Below are positions 24,950 to 34,232 of a stretch of 64,000 nucleotides of DNA, in pieces; the stretch's first letter is position 1; each line of letters begins with the position of its first letter. The stretch is from Rhizobiaceae bacterium. Lineage in GTDB: Bacteria > Pseudomonadota > Alphaproteobacteria > Rhizobiales > Rhizobiaceae. The DNA lies in the NCBI GenBank assembly GCA_023953835.1, contig JAMLJB010000001.1, forward strand, positions 1,612,001-1,676,000. The letters are read 5' to 3'. The notes beneath the pieces are model-generated. The model was not told where the DNA came from. It saw only the letters and a list, made by a program, of their open reading frames with translations, and did not search any database. Both the position numbers and the translations under genes were made by a program.

Positions 24950-26446
24950 TTGGATCTTATCGGCCATCTGCAACTCGGGCTGAGCGTGGCGTTCACGCTG
25001 CAGAATATTCTCTACTGTTTCCTCGGCGTGCTGCTCGGCACCCTGGTTGGTGTGCTGCCGGGCATTGGTCCGGTCGCAACCATCGCGATGTTGCTTCCCT
25101 TCACCTTTGGCGTCCCTCCGGAAACGGCACTGATCATGCTCGCGGGCATTTATTACGGTGCCCAGTATGGCGGGTCGACGACTGCAATCCTTATGAGCCT
25201 TCCGGGTGAAAGCTCATCCGCCGTGACCGCTCTGGACGGCCATGAGATGGCGAAGCAGGGGAAGGCCGGACCGGCGCTGGCGATCGCAGCCATCGGTTCC
25301 TTCGTCGGAGGCACCGTAGGAACGCTTTGCGTCGCGCTGTTTGCGATTCCGCTGACGGGCATCGCTTTGAAGTTTCAATCCGCGGACTATTTTTCACTGA
25401 TCGTGTTCGGCCTCGTCGCGTCCATCGCGCTCGCCCACGGCTCGGTTCTGAAGGCCCTTGCAATGGTATTGCTTGGCCTGCTGTGCGGGCTTGTTGGCAC
25501 CGACATCTATTCGGGAATGCAGCGCTTCACCTTCGGCTATTACGATGTTGCCGATGGCCTCGACTTCGTCGCCCTGTCGGTCGGCCTGTTCGGCATCTCG
25601 GAAATCCTGCGAAACCTGGAGGCCCCAGAGACGCCTCGCGCCATCAGCAAGATAGGCAGCCTGTGGCCGGACGGCGCAACCGTACGCAAATGTATCGCTC
25701 CGGTCCTGCGCGGCACCGCGCTCGGTTCCTTCCTCGGCGTGTTGCCCGGAGCAGGCGCGACGATCTCGTCCTTTTCCGCCTACGCCATCGAAAAGAAAGT
25801 GTCCCGCTCGCCCGAAAAATTCGGCAAGGGCGCCGTTGAAGGCGTTGCGGCTCCAGAGACAGCGAACAACGCCGCGGCCCAGACGTCTTTCATTCCAATG
25901 TTGACCCTTGGCATTCCGCCGACACCGGTCATGGCGCTGATGATCGGCGCCATGCTCATCCAGGGCATCAATCCCGGCCCGGCCATCATTTCCAGCCAGC
26001 CGAACCTGTTCTGGGGCCTTGTCGTGTCCATGTGGCTCGGCAATGTCATGCTGCTGGCGCTTAACCTTCCGCTGATCGGATTGTGGGTGCGCCTGCTCTC
26101 GATCCCCTATGGGATTTTCTATCCCGCGATCCTTGTCTTCTGTTGCGTCGGTGTGTTCGCAACCGATCTGAATTTCTTTGACATCCTGACCCTCTCCGGC
26201 TTCGGCCTGCTGGGCTACGTGATGATCAAGTGCGACTGCGAACCAGCGCCGCTGCTGCTCGGCACAGTTCTGGGACCGCTTCTGGAAGAATATTTCCGGC
26301 GCGCCATGATCGTCTCGAAGGGTGATCTGTCGGTCTTCATCACGCGCCCGATCAGCGCCACGCTGCTGCTGCTTGCGGCGGTGGTGCTCGCACTGATCCT
26401 TTTTCCGTTGGTTCGCCGTCAGCGCGAAACGGTCTTCGTCGAATGA
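24950..26446 (+). CDS. tctA: Tripartite tricarboxylate transporter large membrane subunit TctA
   Basis: A 498-residue multi-pass permease with the TctA hallmarks LGVLPGIGPVATIAMLLPFTFG, YGGSTTAILMSLPGESSSAVTALDG and LGVLPGAGATISSFSAYAIEKK. Start is TTG at 24950 behind a strong GAGGGAGGGG site. It is the channel of the TTT importer for carboxylates. Confidence 0.93.
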   Translation: MDLIGHLQLGLSVAFTLQNILYCFLGVLLGTLVGVLPGIGPVATIAMLLPFTFGVPPETALIMLAGIYYGAQYGGSTTAILMSLPGESSSAVTALDGHEMAKQGKAGPALAIAAIGSFVGGTVGTLCVALFAIPLTGIALKFQSADYFSLIVFGLVASIALAHGSVLKALAMVLLGLLCGLVGTDIYSGMQRFTFGYYDVADGLDFVALSVGLFGISEILRNLEAPETPRAISKIGSLWPDGATVRKCIAPVLRGTALGSFLGVLPGAGATISSFSAYAIEKKVSRSPEKFGKGAVEGVAAPETANNAAAQTSFIPMLTLGIPPTPVMALMIGAMLIQGINPGPAIISSQPNLFWGLVVSMWLGNVMLLALNLPLIGLWVRLLSIPYGIFYPAILVFCCVGVFATDLNFFDILTLSGFGLLGYVMIKCDCEPAPLLLGTVLGPLLEEYFRRAMIVSKGDLSVFITRPISATLLLLAAVVLALILFPLVRRQRETVFVE

Positions 26447-26495
26447 TGCCGGCGTCCAAAGCATCAGCAACTCTGGAAACAATGGGAGGTTGACC

Positions 26496-27455
26496 ATGAA
26501 ATTGCTCAAGGCATTTGCATTCTGCTTCGCCCTGCTGGCCACGGTCGGCGCGCGGGCGCAGGAGAACTACCCGGACCACCCGGTTACGTTCATAGTTCCC
26601 TATGCGCCCGGAGGCGGCGCCAGCGCTCTCGCCCAGATCATCACAAAGGGGCTGGAGGCGAAACTCGGGCAGCCTTTTGTAATCGAGTATCGTGAGGGAT
26701 CGGCGACCGTCATTGGCACGACGGCAGGCTCCAAGGCCGCGCCCGACGGGTACACGCTCCTGATGGCGTCGAGCGCCATGTCGACCAATGCGAGCCTTCT
26801 CGACAAGCTGCCCTATGACACCGAGGGCGATTTCGCGCCGGTGGGTCTCATTGCCGACACACCGCTGCTCATGCTGGCGAGCAACAGCCTTGGCGTGAGG
26901 ACAGTGCAGGAACTCGTCGATCTGGCCAAGTCGAAGCCGGGCGACATAACCTATGGCTCGGCCGGTACGGGCTCGACCCATCAGCTCTTCGCCGAACAGT
27001 TCAAAAAGGTGACGGGCGTCGACATGCGGCACGTTCCCTACAAGGGCGGCGGCCCGGCTCTGACAGCCTTGCTGGCCGGAGAGATTTCGGTGCTCTTCAG
27101 CGATCCGGGTCCGGCCCTGCAATTCATCGAGAGTGGCCAGATCGTGGCGCTGGGGGTAACCGCCAGCAAGCCGCTCGCGTCGCTTCCCGACGTCCAGCCT
27201 CTCAACCAGCTCCTGCCGAGCTTTCAGGGCAGCGCCTGGCAAGGGGTCATGGCGCCAAAGGGAACGCCGGAGCCAATCATCGACAAGCTCAACAAGGCGC
27301 TGAACGAGGTGCTTGCCGATCCCGAGGTCATCGCCAATCTGGCCAAGACAGGCAAGATTGCCACGCCGATGTCGCCGTCTGAGTTCGCCGAATACTTCAA
27401 GGCCGACATCGCACGCTGGCGCGACGTGATCGCATCGGCAGGTATCAAGGGCTGA
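26496..27455 (+). CDS. tctC: Tripartite tricarboxylate transporter periplasmic binding protein (TctC/Bug family)
   Basis: A 319-residue exported protein. The signal peptide is evident (LLKAFAFCFALLATVGARAQ). Bug-family blocks are YPDHPVTFIVPYAPGGGASALAQII, YGSAGTGSTHQLFAEQF, VPYKGGGPALTALLAGEI and WQGVMAPKGTPEPIIDKLN. GGGAGG lies six bases before the ATG, deciding it over the TTG two codons upstream. It captures the carboxylate for TctAB. A strong hairpin follows the stop. Confidence 0.93.
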   Translation: MKLLKAFAFCFALLATVGARAQENYPDHPVTFIVPYAPGGGASALAQIITKGLEAKLGQPFVIEYREGSATVIGTTAGSKAAPDGYTLLMASSAMSTNASLLDKLPYDTEGDFAPVGLIADTPLLMLASNSLGVRTVQELVDLAKSKPGDITYGSAGTGSTHQLFAEQFKKVTGVDMRHVPYKGGGPALTALLAGEISVLFSDPGPALQFIESGQIVALGVTASKPLASLPDVQPLNQLLPSFQGSAWQGVMAPKGTPEPIIDKLNKALNEVLADPEVIANLAKTGKIATPMSPSEFAEYFKADIARWRDVIASAGIKG

Positions 27456-27461
27456 TCATAT

Positions 27462-27490
27462 CCGGCCCCGGCCGCTTGGCCCGGGGCCGG
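27462..27490 (+). terminator. GC-rich hairpin after tctC
   Basis: CCGGCCCCGG at 27462-27471 pairs perfectly with CCGGGGCCGG at 27481-27490 across a 9-base loop, 6 bp after the tctC stop. No T-run follows. Such hairpins after binding-protein genes often give partial termination or protect the upstream mRNA, letting the binding protein be made in excess. Confidence 0.55.
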
Positions 27491-27545
27491 CTTCTCCACC
27501 ATGCATAAGGCGCGCGCCACAGCCGCCATCGAGAAAGGAACAAGA

Positions 27546-29069
27546 ATGCGCCGCACCATTGACGCGAGCCAGGTCATCGAGCCAACCGTACCGCTTGGAT
27601 CAATCCTGCCGCCGGATGTTCGTCCTCCGCATCGTGAGCCGTTCAGCGAGTCACGCCATCGCGAAGACATCATGTTCGTACTGAACATCGAGGACGCGCA
27701 CATCGGGAGCGAGCCAATAAGCGATCGCTTTCAATACCTGCTGACCACGGTTGACCCTTGTGGGACGCATGTCGAAACCTACTATCCAGTCAAATGGTTC
27801 TACGAAGGTGCTGGTGACCGCTATGCGCGCGACGTGGGCGACATACCTGCGTCGGTCCTGGTAAATGATGCGGCGGTCTTCGACATAACCGATCTGGAGC
27901 GTCCGCTCGGTCCCGGCGACCTGATCAGAAACGGAAAGCACATAAGGAAGGGCGACAGCGTGATCCTGCGCTCCGGTTTCAACCGTGGCTGGGAGGATCC
28001 CGGGCTCGGCAAGAGCAGTCCGATGAATGCCTACAAGCAGCGCCACGGCCTGACGGCCGAAGGTGCGCGCTGGCTGACCGATCAGGAAGCCAAGGTCTGC
28101 GCCTTGGATTTTCGCCAGCCCGAAGATCCAGAATACAAATGGGAACTGCCATCCCACAAGCAATTGCACACCAATGATGTCCTGATCGTCGAGGACATTG
28201 CTCATCTCGACCAGATAAGCCAGGAGCGCGTGGTGCTGGTCATTGGCGCGCCGATCAAGGGACGCCATCTGACGGGCGGTCCGGCGCGTATCGTCGCCAT
28301 CGAGGGCTGGGGCACCAAGGACGTGAAGGTGCTCGACCTCACCCACATCATGGGCCGCTATCCGGCGCGCGCGCAGCCAGCCAGGCCGCTCGGCTCGCGC
28401 CGGCATGCCGAGTCGAGCGAATGGTCGAGCTTCAATCGCGCCGAATATGTCTTCTTCGACATCGGCATGCAGGGCCTCGCTGACCTCGTGGGGCCGCAAT
28501 ATATGAGGCTCTCGACACGCGCCGGCACCCATATGGTCAACCCCTATTCGGCAGATGCCCAGGGCGCATCCCCACTCTATGGCGATATCGCGGACATTCC
28601 GGCAGAGCGCCTCGTCGGACCGGGTTCCCTGGTCGATCTCAGCGATGTTGGTGCGGGAGACTTCATCGATGCGGCCGCCCTGGAGGGCCGGCTGGACAAT
28701 GTCCGAGCCGGCGACTGGGTGGTGCTAAGGACGGGACATGCCGACTGGCATCAAGGCAGCCGGGACGGCACGTCCGTACTTGCCGAGAGCCCGAAACTGA
28801 CCACCGAGGCGATAGCCAGATTGGCCGCGATGGGTGCCCGCGGCATCATCTCTGATATTTCGGCAGCCACGTCGCTTGACCGTCGCCGCGAAGTCGAAAG
28901 CGCATTGCACGAGCACAACATGCTGTTCGTTGCCGGGGCAAGGCGTCTGTGGCTGCTGCGAAAAGATCGCTTCCTTGCCGCCGCACTCCCGCTGCGCGTT
29001 CGGGGGCTGGTTCATTCTCCCGCGCACGTCTTCCTGATCGAAGACTGGAAGGATGACTCCTGGCTGTAG
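27546..29069 (+). CDS. Two-domain cyclase-family protein (kynurenine-formamidase-like fold)
   Basis: A 507-residue protein from ATG 27546 with an AAAGGAAC site. It contains two successive cyclase-family (PF04199-like) domains. In the first the usual HxGTHxDxPxH signature reads DPCGTHVETYYPVKW; in the second it reads AGTHMVNPYSAD. Each keeps the central GTH but several metal ligands differ, so zinc binding may be altered. Both halves contain family-like blocks (KGDSVILRSGFNRGWED and RAGDWVVLRTGHADWH; IEDIAHL-type and GARGIISDIS). Last gene of the operon, 90 bp after tctC. Expected chemistry is amide or lactone hydrolysis, but the changes leave this open. Confidence 0.78.
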   Translation: MRRTIDASQVIEPTVPLGSILPPDVRPPHREPFSESRHREDIMFVLNIEDAHIGSEPISDRFQYLLTTVDPCGTHVETYYPVKWFYEGAGDRYARDVGDIPASVLVNDAAVFDITDLERPLGPGDLIRNGKHIRKGDSVILRSGFNRGWEDPGLGKSSPMNAYKQRHGLTAEGARWLTDQEAKVCALDFRQPEDPEYKWELPSHKQLHTNDVLIVEDIAHLDQISQERVVLVIGAPIKGRHLTGGPARIVAIEGWGTKDVKVLDLTHIMGRYPARAQPARPLGSRRHAESSEWSSFNRAEYVFFDIGMQGLADLVGPQYMRLSTRAGTHMVNPYSADAQGASPLYGDIADIPAERLVGPGSLVDLSDVGAGDFIDAAALEGRLDNVRAGDWVVLRTGHADWHQGSRDGTSVLAESPKLTTEAIARLAAMGARGIISDISAATSLDRRREVESALHEHNMLFVAGARRLWLLRKDRFLAAALPLRVRGLVHSPAHVFLIEDWKDDSWL

Positions 29070-29338
29070 ATGCAGCAGAATTACAGAAACATCGGGAGAG
29101 CGTTTTCAAGGACAGACTGCCTACGATGAGTACAATCGCCATCCGGCACACGAAAAATTTGTGCGTGAGCGTTGGCGCCTCGAAGTTGGCTACTTTCAGG
29201 AGATTGATTACATTCCTCTATGACGCTTTTCTCTGCCGCAGCACCTTAGCAGTTTCCGACCCGGGCGTTGGATGAACATTTCGAGATTGGCGGCATCAAA
29301 GCTTGAAGCTGTCAATCTTTCGTATCACACCGATCACA

Positions 29339-30232
29339 ATGAGCATTTACGTGACGGACCAGAGCAAGGTGTCAGGGTGGGCGCTGCCCGCCTCCGTCAT
29401 CGTTCATTTGCTTATCGTCGTGCTCCTGATATTCGGACTGCCAATCTCCCTCCCCAACTTGCAGTCGGAGCAGGAGATAAAGGTGGATTTCGTAAAGCCG
29501 CCCGAGCCGGAGAAGAAAGCCAAAGCCGACCCACCACCGTCTGCGGAAAAGCCTTCGCCCAAGAAGCCTCCGCAGGCAAAAAATCAGACGCTGCCGTCGG
29601 CAAGCAAGGATACCGCGCCGCCTCTGCCTGTTCTCAAACCTGTCGTGCGGTACGGAGAACAGGACGTGGGACCGCGAGAATCTCAGGACGGCAACGTCGC
29701 GGAAGATGGCTCGCCATCACCGGCGGTGAAGCAAAACGCGAAAAAACAGGATCAGGCAAAAACACCGGAACCTTTGACAGTCAAGCCATTGGACGAGGGA
29801 TCGCAGCCGGCAGCACCCGAGAACCCGGCTGCAAAGTCCGCGAGCGTCGCCGAGGTGGTGAGCACCCCCAAGCTTAAGCAGGCAAAGAAGTTGTTCTCGC
29901 CAAAAGTTAACGGTGATCTGACTGCGACGATTGCAATGGGCGGCCTTCCGCGCAGCGTACGAGCCGGGCGCCTCTGTGTGACGGAACTGCGTGAGCAACT
30001 GCGCCATGCGTCGCCACCCTATAATCCCGACCTTCTACCGTCCTTTCAGTTGCAGGAGGGAACAGTCATGGAAATCCCCAATACGGCCTTTCGCGCTGAG
30101 GGCCGGTGGTACGACCTGCGCTATCGTTGCGAGGTGAACCGGGAGGCAACACAGGTCGTGTCCTTCGCCTTCCGGGTTGGAAATCCCGTGCCACCTATCG
30201 AATGGGCTCGCCGCGGGCTACTCTTGCAATAA
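29339..30232 (+). CDS. DUF930-domain protein with TonB-like architecture
   Basis: A 297-residue protein. One N-terminal membrane segment (ALPASVIVHLLIVVLLIFGLPI) is followed by a long Pro/Lys/Glu-rich linker (residues about 55-180) and a C-terminal DUF930-like domain (LRHASPPYNPDLLPSFQLQEG, AEGRWYDLRYRCEVN). This layout is typical of a rhizobial family of unknown function that looks like a TonB protein with a different periplasmic head. The ATG at 29339 lacks a good ribosome site; an in-frame TTG at 29303 is an alternative. No operon partner. Confidence 0.75.
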   Translation: MSIYVTDQSKVSGWALPASVIVHLLIVVLLIFGLPISLPNLQSEQEIKVDFVKPPEPEKKAKADPPPSAEKPSPKKPPQAKNQTLPSASKDTAPPLPVLKPVVRYGEQDVGPRESQDGNVAEDGSPSPAVKQNAKKQDQAKTPEPLTVKPLDEGSQPAAPENPAAKSASVAEVVSTPKLKQAKKLFSPKVNGDLTATIAMGGLPRSVRAGRLCVTELREQLRHASPPYNPDLLPSFQLQEGTVMEIPNTAFRAEGRWYDLRYRCEVNREATQVVSFAFRVGNPVPPIEWARRGLLLQ

Positions 30233-30676
30233 AGGCCTGTCGCCGCTTTCACGACGATGTTTCGATTTCAATCGCCTGCTATTCAGTTTGAACCGGGTCA
30301 GTCCGCCTTGCTGGACGCAAACTGGCGATTTTGCGAATTGCTCTGTTTTGTGGGCCCGAACCTGCACTCGCCTCCAAAGCAGAAATTTCGAACGATTGCA
30401 GGCCGGATTGCCCGATCAAAACGATAACCTCGGTCAATTACACAATGTCACAGGACCTTACCACATACACCGATTGAGATGCATTGGCCGACATCGGTAT
30501 GAATAACCATCCAAATGATTGGATTCAGAACAGGCTTTCAAGGAAGCGTCGAGCGCTAGGCTGGCGTTTGGGAGTGCCTTTCATGGACTATCGTTGCCTA
30601 TTCTAACCCGATTGGCCGAGCAATCTCGCGGCCATTGGCCAAAATGGGATACGAAAACGCGCTTCGGGAGGATTTC
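30233..30676. other. 444-bp intergenic region upstream of the second Liv importer
   Basis: No supported gene. It holds a copy of a motif shared with the 37059-37636 region (see 30437-30450) and a short hairpin near the 3' end (TGGCCG 30613-30618 with CGGCCA 30629-30634), about 30 bp before the GGGAGG site of the binding-protein gene. Confidence 0.5.
30437..30450. promoter_or_regulatory. Shared motif copy 1 (ATTACACAATGTCA), candidate operator
   Basis: It matches 13 of 14 bases of the motif at 37273-37286. It lies about 230 bp upstream of the Liv binding-protein gene. The recurrence upstream of two neighbouring catabolic units suggests a common regulator; LysR at 35089-36066 is the nearest candidate. 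Confidence 0.4.
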
Positions 30677-31786
30677 ATGCGCAAACATCGTTCGATCGCA
30701 GCAGCGGCTGCACTACTGGTTTTCGGTTCTGTCGCGAAGGCAGATGATATCCAAATCGGCGCAGGGCTGGTTATTAGTGGGCCGTTTGCAGCCTACGGCA
30801 CGGACGCTAAGGCTGGAGTAGACCTTGGCGTCAAGGAGATCAATGATGCAGGTGGTGTTCTTGGTCGTAATCTCACTATGGAATACGAAGATTCAGGTGG
30901 CGACCGCGCAAAGGCCGTCGCAATCTACCAGAAGTTCGCCGCGCGGCCGGAGATTGCTTTCGCACTCTCCATTTCTTCAGCCGAATTCGTCGCCCTCAAT
31001 CCTATATCGCAGGATGTAGGCTTGCCTTTTATCTCAATAGGTTCGGTGATTCCGTTCAAGGACTTCAGCGATTGCGCCTTTCGTATAAACCTGATCCTCA
31101 GCAACGCGATGGCATCTGTCTTAACGCAGTTGAAGGAAAGTGGCATCAACCGCGTTTCGATCATATATGACCAAGGCAATAACCAAACTGTGGCCGAGGC
31201 GGATATCGTCAAGGAGAACTTGGGCCAGTATGGAATGGAACTCGCGGGTGTGGAATCCTACAGCGCGGGCGACCAGAATTTCACGCTGCAACTCGCGCGC
31301 ATTCAGGAAACCAAGCCGGATCTGATCTGGATTTCCGGACAGATCAATGAAGGTGCTCTGATCATAAGCCAAGCTCGCGCTTTGGGATTGGATGCAACCA
31401 TAATTGGCGGATCAGGCCTAAACGACGAAAAGATTGGCCAACTAACCAACGGTGCAGCAAAGGGCGTTTTGACATTTGCGTTGTTCAATGCAAATGCGCC
31501 CGGCGCGGTTGTCTCGGATTTTGTTAGCAAGTTCAAAGAAGCCAACGGTGGCGCGGCGCCTTCGGCATACAATGCGCTGGGCTACGACGCGATTAAGCTC
31601 GTCGCCAACGCGATTACAACTGCTGGCAGTACGGACCGGCAGGCTGTTTGCAAGGCGATGGGTGCAACAAAGGATTTTCAGGGTGTAAATGGAACCTTCA
31701 ACTACAACGGCTCCGGTGACAATCAAAAGCAAACCCCGCAGATCCTTGTTTACGGCGATAACGGCTACGAGCCTCTAGCGAAATAA
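30677..31786 (+). CDS. Liv-type ABC transporter substrate-binding protein
   Basis: A 369-residue exported protein. The signal peptide (RKHRSIAAAAALLVFGSVAKA) ends near AKADD. The type I binding fold follows (IQIGAGLVISGPFAAYGTDAK, LGVKEINDAGGVLGRNLTM, PSAYNALGYDAIKLVANAI). The GGGAGG site fixes the ATG at 30677. It heads a five-gene plus-strand importer cluster and differs clearly from the first Liv binding protein in the window, so a different cargo is likely. Confidence 0.92.
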   Translation: MRKHRSIAAAAALLVFGSVAKADDIQIGAGLVISGPFAAYGTDAKAGVDLGVKEINDAGGVLGRNLTMEYEDSGGDRAKAVAIYQKFAARPEIAFALSISSAEFVALNPISQDVGLPFISIGSVIPFKDFSDCAFRINLILSNAMASVLTQLKESGINRVSIIYDQGNNQTVAEADIVKENLGQYGMELAGVESYSAGDQNFTLQLARIQETKPDLIWISGQINEGALIISQARALGLDATIIGGSGLNDEKIGQLTNGAAKGVLTFALFNANAPGAVVSDFVSKFKEANGGAAPSAYNALGYDAIKLVANAITTAGSTDRQAVCKAMGATKDFQGVNGTFNYNGSGDNQKQTPQILVYGDNGYEPLAK

Positions 31787-31826
31787 TGCCTATGGGACAT
31801 GAGGCAGTTGCGCCGGGAGGCCGAGA

Positions 31827-32564
31827 ATGCTGATCGAAGCGCTAAAGATATCAAAGCGCTTCGGCGGCCTGCAAGCTATTGACAATGTTACCGTCCGCGT
31901 TCGCTCAGGCGAGGTTACATCTGTCATTGGACCGAATGGGGCGGGAAAGACAACGCTCCTCAATTGCTTGACGGGTGTGATAGCATTTGACGGGGGCGAA
32001 GTGCGAATAGACGGCAAATCCTACGGAACGTTCGCTCCACAAGATCTTGTCGAGATTGGCATAGCACGCACCTTTCAGAACATACGCCTGTGGGAAAGTC
32101 TGACTGTCGAAGAACACATAGTTTTGGCCCGTCGAAACTATTTCAATTCGCGGAGAGGCCGCAAAGCAGGCAAAGAGGGACAACTGGACATTACTGTCGA
32201 TGGCCTTCTGGCGCGTGTGGGGCTAACTCAGAAGGCAAAACTCAAGCCCTTGGAACTTTCATATGGCGAGCGTCGCCGACTGGAACTAGCACGGGCCCTT
32301 GCCACTTCGCCAATACTGATTCTCCTCGACGAGCCCGCCGCCGGCTTCAATCTCTCCGAGCAAATGATGCTCGCTGACCACATATCCGAGATTGCCGCAA
32401 GCGGCGTCGCTGTCATTCTTGTCGAACATCATATGGACCTTGTGGCACGCGTATCGAACAATGTCGTCGTGATTAATTTTGGCAAAGAACTCGCCACCGG
32501 GAGCATTGCGGAAATACGTTCCAACCCGTCTGTAGTTGCCGCCTACTTGGGAACCACAAGCTAG
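31827..32564 (+). CDS. livG: Liv-type ABC transporter ATP-binding protein LivG
   Basis: A 245-residue ABC ATPase with Walker A GPNGAGKTT, the IARTFQNIRLWESL block, signature-like LSYGERRRLELARAL, and Walker B ILLDEPAAGFNLSE. It has a GGGAGG ribosome site. Here the ATPases precede the permeases, the reverse of the first Liv cluster in this window. Confidence 0.92.
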   Translation: MLIEALKISKRFGGLQAIDNVTVRVRSGEVTSVIGPNGAGKTTLLNCLTGVIAFDGGEVRIDGKSYGTFAPQDLVEIGIARTFQNIRLWESLTVEEHIVLARRNYFNSRRGRKAGKEGQLDITVDGLLARVGLTQKAKLKPLELSYGERRRLELARALATSPILILLDEPAAGFNLSEQMMLADHISEIAASGVAVILVEHHMDLVARVSNNVVVINFGKELATGSIAEIRSNPSVVAAYLGTTS

Positions 32565-32615
32565 GCAATCGAAATTGTTCACGCGCTTCTAGCCCAAACA
32601 GAGTTTCAGCACGAA

Positions 32616-33344
32616 ATGAACGACCTATTGGGGCCTCCGGCACTTAAGATTTCAAACCTGAACGTGTCCTATGGACCTATCAGTGCCGTGAATTCGCTTG
32701 GGCTGGTCGTGCAGCCAGCGGAGGCCGTTGCCGTTATTGGAAGCAACGGCGCGGGTAAGACAACCCTGCTAAAAGCGATAATGAATCTCGTTCCCTCAAT
32801 AACCAATAGCTCTGTTGAGTTCTTTGGTCAGCAAATCTCGAACAAGCCGGCACATACGCTTGCACGGATGGGAATTGGTTATGTCCCAGAGGGCCGCGAA
32901 CTTTTTGCTGGTCTCAGCATTTTAGAGGAGCTTCAAATCGGAACTCGCTTTGCGAGCCCTGCCGACCAAAACGCCCGCATGGAGGAGGCTTTCACTCTAT
33001 TTCCTCGCCTCAAAGAACGCAGGAAGCAGATTACGAGCACTCTTTCCGGTGGTGAGCAACAAATGCTGGCGATTGCACGAATCGTTGTGATGAAGCCTAG
33101 ACTGCTCTTGCTCGACGAACCATCACTTGGACTGGCGCCCGTCATTCAGGACATTGTCTATGAGACGCTCGCAGGGCTTCGTGATCGCGGACTCCCCATC
33201 TTACTTGTCGAGCAGAACGCATATCGCGCACTCAAACTCTGCAGGCGCGCTTATGTCATTGAGCTCGGGAAGGTGACTCGGGAAGCCCCGAGCGCGGAAT
33301 TGTTGAATGATCCCTCTATCCAGTCCGCCTATCTTGGGAGCTGA
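32616..33344 (+). CDS. livF: Liv-type ABC transporter ATP-binding protein LivF
   Basis: A 242-residue ABC ATPase with Walker A GSNGAGKTT, IGYVPEGRELFAGLSILEEL, signature LSGGEQQMLAIAR and Walker B LLLLDEPSLGLAP. The permease livH starts 2 bp after the stop, so the two are tightly coupled. Confidence 0.93.
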   Translation: MNDLLGPPALKISNLNVSYGPISAVNSLGLVVQPAEAVAVIGSNGAGKTTLLKAIMNLVPSITNSSVEFFGQQISNKPAHTLARMGIGYVPEGRELFAGLSILEELQIGTRFASPADQNARMEEAFTLFPRLKERRKQITSTLSGGEQQMLAIARIVVMKPRLLLLDEPSLGLAPVIQDIVYETLAGLRDRGLPILLVEQNAYRALKLCRRAYVIELGKVTREAPSAELLNDPSIQSAYLGS

Positions 33345-33346
33345 GC

Positions 33347-34219
33347 GTGATTCTGCAACAAATACTAAGTGGCATCCTGGCGAGCGGCGTGTATGCGCTA
33401 TTTGCAGTCGGCTTTACAATGATTTTTGGCATTATGGGCGTGCTCAACATGGCGCACGCGGATCTTGCAATGGTCGCGGCGCTCGTTGTAATCGGCGCCG
33501 TGTCGGCGGGATTCGGTCCATTCGCCGGTATCGCCATAGCCGTGATTGTAACCCTCATCATCGCGCTCCTTATAGAACGCGTTGCGATGCGCCCCGGCCG
33601 CCGCTTCAAAGGCGACGCAGCGATTGAGATGCCCCTGATTGGCACGCTCGGCGCGGGCCTGATCTTGCAGAACACTGCAGCACTCATATTCGGAAACAAG
33701 GCGCTTTCGTTCCCTATCAAGGCCACTGGCATCTGGCGGTTGGGCAGCTTCTTCTTCACGCAGGGACTGGTTTACAGCATGCTGGTCTCGCTGATACTGC
33801 TCGCGGCGCTCGAATATGTAGTGAACCAGACAAATTTCGGCCGAATGATGCGCGCGGTCGCGATAAATCCCACCGCAGCAAGGATCATGGGCATCGACAC
33901 GGACCGGATCATCGTCGCTACAATCGGAATCACATCGTTCCTCGCGGCCGTGGCCGGCTTCCTTGCCGGTTTCAGTTATGGTCTAGCCACGCCTCTGATG
34001 GGAATCCCCTACGCAATCAAGGGTCTGGTCGCAATGATTGTGGGAGGGGTGGGTAGCTTGCGCGGCGCCGTAGCCGGGGCTGTTCTAATCGGTATCGTCG
34101 AAGCGATCGCCACCACCTATTTCGGCTCTCAAGCGCGTGATCCAAGCGTGCTATTGGTCTTGATAATCACTCTGATCATCTGGCCGAACGGGCTTTCCAG
34201 CGCATTCCGCAGCAAGTGA
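33347..34219 (+). CDS. livH: Liv-type ABC transporter permease LivH
   Basis: A 290-residue membrane protein with the LivH hallmark GFTMIFGIMGVLNMAHADLAMVAAL and a late GLVAMIVGGVGSLRGAVAGAVLIG. GTG start 2 bp after the livF stop. Multiple membrane segments by eye. Confidence 0.92.
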   Translation: MILQQILSGILASGVYALFAVGFTMIFGIMGVLNMAHADLAMVAALVVIGAVSAGFGPFAGIAIAVIVTLIIALLIERVAMRPGRRFKGDAAIEMPLIGTLGAGLILQNTAALIFGNKALSFPIKATGIWRLGSFFFTQGLVYSMLVSLILLAALEYVVNQTNFGRMMRAVAINPTAARIMGIDTDRIIVATIGITSFLAAVAGFLAGFSYGLATPLMGIPYAIKGLVAMIVGGVGSLRGAVAGAVLIGIVEAIATTYFGSQARDPSVLLVLIITLIIWPNGLSSAFRSK

Positions 34220-34232
34220 GGAGACCAGTTTC

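Noticed and set aside
25394..26542. 382-codon minus-strand frame antisense to tctA
   Set aside because: TctA on the other strand is unmistakable; this frame is a shadow.
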